Positions 55,598 to 64,000 of a stretch of 64,000 nucleotides of DNA are shown here, one piece after another. Location: contig JACEEZ010023407.1 in the NCBI GenBank assembly GCA_016584305.1, positions 641,606 to 705,605 of the forward strand. Reading direction: 5' to 3'. A program made the translations under genes and the position numbers. Each line of letters opens with the position of its first letter. Position 1 is the first letter of the stretch. Origin of the DNA: Chionoecetes opilio. Taxonomy: Eukaryota > Arthropoda > Malacostraca > Decapoda > Majidae. The notes beneath the pieces are model-generated. The model ran no database searches, was not told where the DNA came from, and saw only the letters and a program-made list of their open reading frames with translations.

Positions 55598-57732
55598 ATG
55601 TCAATTTTGTCAAACTTTGAGCTCTATGTGGAATCCCTGACACAGATCATGCCCTGGATGTTCGCCTTAGATCACTCTCACTATTCCAGGTGGCTTTCTG
55701 TACACATCCGTGATATGATGAACCTCATTGACAAACACCCAGATGTCCTGGCATAATTCAAGTCTGGGAAGTTTGTGGTACACAAGACTAGCAACAAGTT
55801 CTCGGCCATGGCAATTAACCAATGTCATGAACAGAACAACGCTGTGGTCAAAGGGTCTGGTGGAGCTATAGGACTGACAGGAAACCCTGGGGCACTCAGA
55901 CGATGGATGGTGGCAGGGCCAGAAATTGCCAGGATCACTGCAGAGTTTGAAGAGCAGGCAACAAGAGGACATGGTGGTGCTCACGACACTGGGCATCTTC
56001 ACCATGACCAGAAGCCTGGAGTGCAAGCAGCTTTTATGAAGGATGTCAGAGCACTTATAGCAGTGTTTGAAGAGATGGGGAATCCCTGCCTAGAGAACAC
56101 TCAAGATCTACTGGTCCTTGACACGAGAGACATCATGGACACCCCAGTGGCAGAAACTGTGAGGAAGATTGAGTCCCTTGGTGAGGAGCAGTACACAAAG
56201 TTTGTTGAAGAAAGACTGGAACTATGCACGAAGCCAGTTACAGAAACACTGCCCCAAAACAAGTTGCCACTCTTCAGTCGGCCACAGACCAAGACGTAGT
56301 CAAAGCAGCAGATCCAACTCGCCGCAGTGAAGAGTGACTGTAGTCTCTTCTCGAGGCTGTATATTGCCTGCCAATCACGTGATGGGGATTTGGACCAGTT
56401 CTTCTGCCACGAGAACCAGGCAGCCCCACCAGCATTATCAACAGGAGGAAAACTGCGCTTTGGAGTCAAAGCAGATCTACTACACTGCCTGAAATCAGAA
56501 CAACCCGAAACCACAAGCGCACCTGGGGTTGATGCCACAATCCTTGACGGAGCAGCCATTGTTCAAATGCTCAATCCTGTAACGGCAAAGACCTTTGAAG
56601 AGTATGTGAACACAGTCTTTGAACCTTGCATCTCCACTCAACTCGAAAAGGTCAACAGACTCGACCTCGTCTGGGATGTATATCTACCTGACAGCCTGAA
56701 AGGCACGACCAGACAGAAGAGGGGCAAGGGCGTCAGGAAGAGAGTGGCTCCCTCTACCGTCATGCCTAAGAACTGGAATGACTTCCTTCGTGTGGATCAA
56801 AACAAGACTGAAACAAGACTCTTTGGTTTCCTGTCACGAGAGGCCATTCGTCTTCCAATAGCAGATGGCAAGGAAATGTATGCAACATGTGGAACCGAGG
56901 TCCTGTGCTCTCCTGCCGAGTCCGACTTGACCAGCCTCGCCGCATGTTCACACGAGGAGGCGGACACTCGCCTGCTTCTACATGTGGCAGATGGCTGTGC
57001 AGAAGGGGATCAGAAAGGTGGCCATACGCACTGTGGATACTGATGTTGTGGTACTGGCTGTGGCTTCATTCAACAACATCAATCCTGACGAGCTGTGGAT
57101 AGCTCTTGGTACTGGATCCAGCTTCCGGTACATAGCTGTTCACCAACTGGCTGCCGCCATGAACCCAAGACAATGTGCTACTCTCCCCATCTGCCATGCC
57201 CTCACAGGGTGCGACACTGTGTCTTCTTTCGCTGGCAGAGGGAAAAAGATTGCCTGGGAGACTTGGAAAGTGTTCCCACAGGTGACTGATGCCTTTGAAG
57301 AACTCTTACGCATGCCAAGTGATGTGAGTGAGGAGTCAATGTCACTGCTGGAGCGCTTCGTTGTGCTGATGTATGACCGCACCAGTGACACCATGGAAGT
57401 GAACGATGCTAGGAAACAGCTCTTCGCATACAAGTCTAGGGCTCTAGAAAACATTCCCCCAACGCAGGCAGCACATCAAGCGTGCATCTCTCCAGGGCAA
57501 CTGCTGGAACCAAACTCTGGTCCTGAATCCAGAGTTACCAATCCCATCTGATTGGGGCTGGACAGAGGAGGCCTCTGGGTGGCAGCCTCTTTGGACGACA
57601 CTGCCAGAGGCATCAAAATCTTGCCACGAACTGATCCACTGCGGCTGCAAGAAGGGATGTACCGGCCACTGCAAGTGCACCAAGGCTGCACTCAAGTGCA
57701 CTGCATTATGTGCATGTTCGGGAGACTGTTAG
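55598..57732 (+). pseudogene. C-terminal half of a PIN/FEN-like nuclease family protein
   Basis: ATG 55598 opens MSILSNFELYVESLTQIM, then the conserved stretch PWMFALDHSHYSRWL, HEQNNAVVKGSGGAIGL and ALRRWMVAGPEIARI. Further on, HEEADTRLLLHVADG (56954), VAIRTVDTDVVVLAV (57035-57043 for the two Asp) and CHALTGCDTVSSFAGRGKK (Asp at 57212) reproduce the acidic-residue layout of PIN/FEN1/Asteroid-type nucleases. A Cys-rich tail (CGCKKGCTGHCKCTK...CACSGDC) ends at TAG 57730. Breaks are TAA 55754-55756, TAG 56297-56299, a one-base shift near 56995 and another near 57500. The family's N-terminal half is missing here but present at 32310-33150. Nuclease activity is inferred from motif layout only. Confidence 0.7.
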
Positions 57733-57817
57733 GTGCAATCAGACACCTTTATATTTATGCGTCTATATGGATAATGTGTGTGTATTACATGTACCGGTAT
57801 GTACTATACATGTGTCT

Positions 57818-58162
57818 GAGGTAACTGACCTCACTGTACTTTAAGCTTATAGACTATGTTCAGTGCACATTGAAAATTAAGGTTGCACAGATGATCTTAC
57901 AACACGATTTCACGCAAGCTGTTCTGGACACCACAATAACCTAAATGTGTATTTCAATAAATTTGTTTTCTGAGGTCACTGACCTCATTTAAAGCACTTG
58001 TTCAGTCATGGTTGCATCCTGTGATTATGTATAAATAGGCTCTACAGAAGATAAAGGGACCAACACATGGCAACATACCTTTTTAATGATTCCCAAAACA
58101 GACAAACTACACCAGAATCTTGAAAAAATGACAATTTCAATGTAATTGAGGTCATTGACCTC
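57818..58162. promoter_or_regulatory. Three IR-1 nuclear-receptor-type palindromes
   Basis: gaggtaactgacctc (57818-57832), gaggtcactgacctc (57972-57986) and gaggtcattgacctc (58148-58162). The last two are perfect AGGTCA-N-TGACCT inverted repeats with one spacer base, the form bound by ecdysone receptor/USP; the first has one mismatch. A further half site, gaggtca, is at 58175. They may be units of a decayed repeat rather than a working enhancer. Confidence 0.45.
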
Positions 58163-58644
58163 TCACTATCCTCAGAGGTCAATTCTGACTTACCACTCGA
58201 TCTGAAAATGAACCTTATGGTATGTATTAACATTGGTAAAAATTTCATGCTTTAGTCATAATTTGCACAATTGTTATGATTACACTGGTCGACACCAAAA
58301 GTGGTTCTGAGTTCATTATGTGTGGGTTTGAAAGCATTTTTGCTGCTGATTTAAAAAATGGCATTGCTTTTTCTCTAGCACGTATAGTTTTTGAAATATC
58401 GGCATTTTAAATTTTAATAGCTATTATAATTATATACGTATATATAATTATATAATTAATCGAAACAATCCCCCTACGTTAATATATATTACTCGTAATT
58501 AAATTCTGGTGGTGCCTGCGGCTTTATTAGGACCTAATGTACATATCTGGCAAAAAATATACTTAAATTATGTTCCAAATATATCCGAAAATGTGCCACA
58601 TCTTGGAAATATCCGAAAATATGCCAAATCACAGTAAATTTTGA

Positions 58645-58767
<123 letters not shown>

Positions 58768-58935
58768 GAACACAACTTCGAGATTTTTTTTGAGAGAAAG
58801 ATGCGCTAGTTCGAAGAACAGTCAGATCTAGACTGTTCTTCAGAAGAACAGTCAAGATCTCAAATTGGTATTAAATATACATATGATCAAAACTATACCT
58901 AACACTCAAAAGTACTCACCCTGCTCCATAGTACA

Positions 58936-60610
58936 TCAGAAGTGTTTCTGTAGTTTGCTCTTTCGTTTGTAGGAGCAGCTACTTTCACGTTGTAGCATCC
59001 AGAAATAGTCCCCTATCATGTTGGGACTGAATCGTCCTTGGTATCGGGTTTCCATGGTGGCAATGTCCTGGTGGAAACGTTCCCCCTGCTCATCACTGAC
59101 CGCGCCAAGATTCGTTGGGAAGAAATCAAGATGTGAATGGAAAAAGTGGATTTTGAGTGACATCCGAGCCCCAAGCGCATGGTAACTCTTCAACATGTCA
59201 TTTACAAGTTCCTAATAATTCGATGCTCGAACATTACCTAGGTAGTTCTTTATAACAGCCAAAAAGCTCTTCCAAGCAGCTTTTTCCAGAGCAGTTAGGC
59301 TCTTTACAAAGTCATCATCATTGAGTAGTTGACGAATTTGAGGGCCATTGAAAACACCTGCCTTTACTTTGGCTTCAGATACAGTGCGTTCAAACTTTGC
59401 TAACAAATACTGAAAGCCAGCACCATTTTGATCCATGGCCTTCACAAAATGTTTCATTAACCCAAGTTTCAGATGCAATGGAGGTAAGTACACCTTTTCA
59501 CTGTCAACAAGAGGTTTGTACATACAGTTGAACCTGCCAGGTGAGTCTTTCGGTCGTGCTGGCCATTCCTTTTGTTTGTAATGTTTGCTGTCCGCTCTAG
59601 AGTCCCACAAACAAAGAAAACACATGTGCTTAGTGTAACCTAACTGGAGTCCTAGAAGCAAGGAGATTACCTTCAGGTCCCCACACAGATTCCACTGATG
59701 TTCTTCATATTTAATAGCAGATAACAAAGTCTTCATAGTTTCATAAGTTTCACTCATTTCATGGCCATGCGCAATTGGAACACTCGGAAGCTTATTTCCC
59801 TTATGCAGAAGAACGGCCTTTAGCGTGTTTTTTCCTGAATCTATGAACAGCCGCCACTCACTCTTATCATAAGTGTGAGACTCACAAAGTTGTTCCATGA
59901 GTGTGTCAACATCAAAGCAGTAACAGAGCTTGTGTTCCATCTTGAAGAAGCTTGAAAGTACTTTATGTCTACGACGAAACGTGGTGATGAGAACTCCTTC
60001 TTGTAGCAAATTCCATTCATTGAGACGAGATCCAAGGACTTCACTTTTCTCCTTGGGTAGATCTAGGTCCCTAGCAAGGTCATGTAGCATTTCCTGACTG
60101 ATGAATTTGGGCTCTCTGTTGTCTTGCCATTTCTTGAAAGTCTGTATCCATGGGATTATCCTACTCGTTCGAATCTGATTCACTTATAGCACTTGCAATT
60201 GGAACATTTGGAACTGGGAGATCAGGACCATGTGGCACAGGCCTGATGGCAGAAGGTACGTCAGGATACCTGCTTTTAGCTCGCGTTTTTACTGAATATC
60301 CTTTGATGTTAGTGAGGCAGAAGTAGCAGTCAGTACTGTGATCCTTTTGTTCACGCCAAACCATTGGGATGCCGAATGCCATGCCTGATGGCCGTTTGCC
60401 ACGCATCCATTCATTCAAGTGGTTCACACAGGGGTTGCATGCTACGTGAGGGGCCCACTTCTTATCTTGATCACCTATACGGCACTTGAAGTAATGCAGA
60501 TAAGCTGCTTTAACATCCTTTGTAAGAGGTTTCTTCAGACTGTCAGGGGTAAAAATTCCACATATGTAACAAAAACTGTCCGATGCATTCACACAGTTAC
60601 GGCGCTCCAT
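58936..60610 (-). pseudogene. Transposase-like gene of the CACTGG element
   Basis: The likely start is the Met at 60610 (MERRNCVNASDSFCYICG) rather than one five codons upstream. The N-terminal zinc-type region is CYICG...CNPCVNHLNEW; a second pair is DCYFCLTNIKGY. A one-base shift near 60165 leads into ISQEMLHDLARDLDLPKEKS, EWRLFIDSGKNTLKAVLLH, NLCGDLKVISLLLGLQLGYT, MCFLCLWDSRAD, LPPLHLKLGLMKHFVKAMDQ, then TAG (59212-59214) after NYLGNVRASNY. The same frame continues as MSLKIHFFHSHLDFFP and DEQGERFHQDI to 58936. The conserved D, E and H positions suggest an RNase-H-fold enzyme, but I cannot name the triad. Only two lesions in about 555 codons, so this copy is young. Confidence 0.75.
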
Positions 60611-61075
60611 CACAGCCCGGTACAAGGTACTATATACGGTAAACCAACTAAAATTAGGACTCCACTAAATCAAACACATCATATCTGCAAAGAAAAATAA
60701 AATGTTTAAACATATGTCAATAGCTGTACGATCAGTAGGTAAAAATGTACTACACAGCCTGCTAACCCCTCGCCAATACGCAGCGCGCACACCCTCCCCT
60801 GCCCACTGCACAAACCACACAGACTTAAAAACACTGCACTGCCCTAAATAGGCTTGAGAAAAGAAAAGATTAAGAGTTTAAAATGAAAACATTGGTGAAA
60901 CCTATTTCTGCAGATTTTACCCATATTTTTTTATGAATTGCGTCTGGTTTTCAAAAACTGGACGTGATAGAGTTAATTGAACATCAGATTCGAGTTCAGC
61001 AGGGTCGATTTACCTATAATCAGCTTCATTTAGTCCAGAACCATATCTTCGATTTTTTTTTGTCGACCAGTGTTA

Positions 61076-62771
61076 TCTGCTGCACTAATAGCGAAGTGTA
61101 ACCCGGCACTGGTGGTTCGTCAGGGACTGCCACGAGGATTCATTTGGGGAACTCGGGTAGTCAGGTTCTTCTTCTTGTGACCTTAGTCGTTTAATATCAC
61201 TTCATAGGTCCTCTTCAACTTTGTCACCTCAGTTAACAGACTTATCAACTCTTCTCTTGGCTATTTCACCTCTGGGATACTACATTATATTCATTAATTT
61301 CATGTTTTTGTTTACATTTTGACATGCAGTATGATTGGCTATCACTCTCAAAGGTTGCTGAAATCTTTCCTCTGATTGGCCAAGCGACAGTCAGCTGTGT
61401 TCCATTCCTCGTGGTCGGAACGGAACGGAACGAGCTTGAAGGTCGCATCATCGTGAGCTAAGAACTTTCGGACGATCCTTTGATAATACATTTTTGTGGT
61501 GTTTGTAGCCCAAGATCTAAGATGGCCGCTATGAACACTCCAAGATGATCTTAGAGGCGGAAAGTTACGAACGTTCGAACATCCAGCCCCAGGTTTACAG
61601 TGGTCTATGACTTTTTATATTCATATAATTTTTGCCAGTGATTTTGACTGAAGTAACAGTTTTCCAAGAGGTTTGAAAGTTAGTTGAAGACGTACATGAC
61701 AAAAGGTTAGTACTTCATAAGGTAGTAAACGAGCTAAAGCAGGGTCACTGTAACGAATCTTATCCGAAAAATATATCATTCCCTAAAACTTATCCCGAGA
61801 CATCTAATATACTATAGGAGTAGCCGTGTGTCTGTGTGTGTGTCTGTCTGTCTGTCTGTCTGTTTTGGGTAGCCGAAACTGTAAATTCAATTTTGATGAG
61901 AGTAGGCTCAAAAAATCGCTAATAAATCGTAGGTGGTAGGTGGCTTGGTCCCATGTCGATTGAATAATTTTGAAGGGGGGGTTTGGACTAAAAACACTTT
62001 AGGAGTATTAGATTACAGGAAAAACTCTGCGGTAACGTATTCCACAAACTCAGTAGACTCATGGACGTTTATGTGCGTGTGTGAGTGTTGGAATCACACG
62101 GAACACAAAGGGTTGGAATCACACGAAACGTGGTCTACTCCGAGGTACTTTGACCAGTGACCAACGACAGCAACAACACGATTGGAGTTTGCAATCACAT
62201 GTTGTCTAATATATACTACTACTACTACAAACATCAATACGTGGGTCCGAAGGGCCCACAACACTTGTTTCTTCTGTAAATCTAGCTCAACCTAATAAAG
62301 CTAATAGAGCATAAGTTAACAATTAAACCATCATTATTGTATGTGGGGTACCTGAACTGTTCATTCAGACTGCATGCAATACCTACATCTTAACTGTTCA
62401 CTGCACAAGTAGCACATATCAAACTACAGTGATATATAATTGCTTCTAGGAGACTGCGTATTATTTCCACTGGCTTCATGCATCGACTTCAACACTTTTC
62501 CCCGCAAATTTTAACATATCAGAACCTAAATAGTAGCATACATATAAATAGATACATACATTCCTATATAGGTCTATACTTATTCAAACTTGTATGACTA
62601 ATGGTTAGTAAACTGGGAACCTCATTTTAACTTCAATTTTATCTTATTGCATTGACTCGTCAAGTAACACTTAAAACCATGAAGTATACCACTAATTATT
62701 ATTAGGAAAGACAACAAAAGGAATTCAATTAATAAGGTATTTTAATACTATCATAACCATGAATATGTACA
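61076..62771. other. Unassigned 1.7-kb stretch
   Basis: No gene supported. It contains a short (TCTG)n at 61834-61862. 62255-62272 has gtgggtccgaagggcccac, a short palindrome. Otherwise AT-rich. Confidence 0.35.
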
Positions 62772-63163
62772 ACCTACAAAGAGAAGACTACGACGAAGAA
62801 AAAAATTCGAGTTGTTTGGCGAAATTGATATTCCAGGTGCTATATTTCCGTGCTCTGTTCTCGCTGACAACACTACAGAAGACCTGAGGTGATGGCTGAT
62901 CTGCAGAGGCTTCTAAACCAAGAAAACAGTTACATCAGAGTCTCATTTAGAGGTAAGCAAGTGGTAGGGACACAATACGTACTAACTTCCACTTGCTTAC
63001 CTCTTGACGAGGCTCTGTTATGACTGTTTTCCTAGTTTAGAAGCCTCTGCACATCATATGTGTTGTCAGCGAGAACAGAACACGGTAATATAGCACCTGG
63101 AATATCAATTTCACGCAAAATAACTCAAAATTCTTCAATCGTCGTACTTTTCCCTTCGTAGGT
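62772..63163. mobile_element. Foldback (MITE-like) element, 392 bp
   Basis: Left arm 62772-62964 and right arm 62989-63163 are imperfect inverted repeats around a 24-nt loop. Shared words are acctac/gtaggt at the tips, then attgatattccaggtgctat, tctgttctcgctgacaac, agaggcttctaaa and gaggtaagcaagtgg. The right tip and following sequence (to 63245) match 19996-20155, showing a dispersed family. Confidence 0.85.
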
Positions 63164-63370
63164 CCACCCGCGGCGAACCCGACTTATCCCCACAATGCAC
63201 CGATGTAAACAAACCGTGACGTAGTTATGGGTTGGGTCCATTGGTAAGGACCATCAACATCCTCAAAGGTATTTCTAACTAGTCTAACACCTTGCTCTTT
63301 CAACATTTCAGCTGTAGATTTTAGTCCTTTTACAGTTAAATTACAGTTACAGTTATACCGATGTTATTAA

Positions 63371-63711
63371 CTTTTTATTTTTTTTACATTTGTGCCTATA
63401 GCGCCTATAGGCAGTGGTGACCCAGGGCTCGGATGGTAGGCTCTGGAGGTTCACTTGAGGCCTCTGATGGTTGGTCCTCACCCGTGGTGGCTCAGGCAGG
63501 ATTCTTATAGTGACGCCTGTGATTAGAGGCTCATGCCGCCCCCTGTGTCCTCCGATGCACTCGCAATCGAGGGTAGAGTTGATGGGCAGGGCATGTGGGT
63601 GTTCTTAGGCCACTCGACGGTGCAGAAAGGTTTTGGGTTTCTTCGGGGATCGAACTCGGGTCACCGAGGACACCTGTCGGAGAACGCTAACCACTCCGCT
63701 ACCGCCTCCCC
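63371..63711 (-). mobile_element. tRNA-derived SINE (minus-strand copy)
   Basis: Minus-strand head ggggaggcggtagcggagtgg has A box TAGCGGAGTGG (63691-63701) and B box GTTCGATCC (63657-63665), both consensus. The body matches the copy at 11116. The tail has cctataggcgctata then an A-rich run. The frame at 63533-63757 is not a gene. Confidence 0.85.
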
Positions 63712-63844
63712 ATTAGGGAGGCGGCAATTAATTACAGCAGCTACCCTACATTTATAATTCCCTAATTGGACTAGTGGTCGAACAATGTCAAAATTTTGAG
63801 CTTCTTTGTTGGCCAGAAAGCCCGAAATAGCTAAGTTCACCTTG

Positions 63845-63886
63845 CTGATTATAGGTAGTTGTAATAGATCAACTACCTATAATCAG
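63845..63886. repeat. Perfect 17-bp inverted repeat
   Basis: ctgattataggtagttg and its exact complement around an 8-nt spacer (taatagat). The flanks give no TSD or gene context. Confidence 0.9.
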
Positions 63887-64000
63887 GATATAACCTATCT
63901 CTCCACTAATAAATTATCTTTGTGCACCACTGTCAAACATTGTTTTCACAATGGCCGAATAACCATTGTGGCTCACCTTCAATTCTGCCGTAGGGACAGC

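Noticed and set aside
63845..63886. Rho-independent terminator
   Set aside because: The stem is AT-rich, lacks a T run, and the genome is eukaryotic.

Overview
This is a gene-poor eukaryotic nuclear window. It is most likely from an arthropod and probably a decapod crustacean. I infer this from long pure microsatellites (CT, GA, CA, TA, GGA, TTCC), many decayed CR1/jockey-like LINEs, degenerate TTAGG (arthropod telomere-type) repeats, and transposon families I remember as common in crustaceans. No database could be searched. I see no rRNA, no genuine tRNA, no CRISPR array and no clearly intact host gene.

Layout. 1-6.1 kb: a LINE tail, then three antisense CR1-like LINE copies bracketed by (GGA)n. 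6.1-7.9 kb: CA/TG runs and a 52-bp satellite family. 7.975-10.900 kb: a complete non-autonomous LTR retrotransposon (276-bp LTRs, GTATT target duplication) filled with minisatellites. 11-14.3 kb: a tRNA-derived SINE, a MITE, and purine/pyrimidine tracts. 14.385-18.912 kb: a complete but mutated antisense Ty3/gypsy element (139-bp LTRs, CATCC duplication), with a second partial copy at 19.6-20.0 kb. 20.7-23.1 kb: a foldback element with a LINE inserted. 23.1-31.4 kb: an LTR retrotransposon whose gag-pol is unreadable because of homopolymer errors. 31.4-34.7 kb: a long inverted repeat holding the N-terminal half of a nuclease-like family and a foldback. 35.5-36.0 kb: a GC-rich kinase-like fragment ending where a fourth CR1-like copy begins (36.0-38.6 kb). 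38.6-42.3 kb: microsatellites. 43-48 kb: foldbacks and TIR elements with TTAGG-like words. 48-53 kb: little that is recognisable.

53-61 kb is the richest stretch. It holds a three-exon Myb/SANT-like gene remnant with a pogo-like MITE and a LINE tail in its intron. Next to it lies the C-terminal half of a PIN/FEN-like nuclease family, followed by three ecdysone-type inverted repeats. After that comes a 2.79-kb DNA transposon (CACTGG ends, TTA duplication) with a nearly intact transposase-like gene. The last 3 kb hold a foldback element and a second SINE copy.

The sequences do not form a host pathway. They are successive, often nested mobile-element insertions, most carrying stops or frameshifts. 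The strongest novel candidates are the minisatellite-filled LTR element, the split PIN-like family, the CACTGG transposon, and the GGA-associated LINE. One 8-kb stretch (about 24.1-32.3 kb) looks like unpolished consensus and should not be read as biology at base level.
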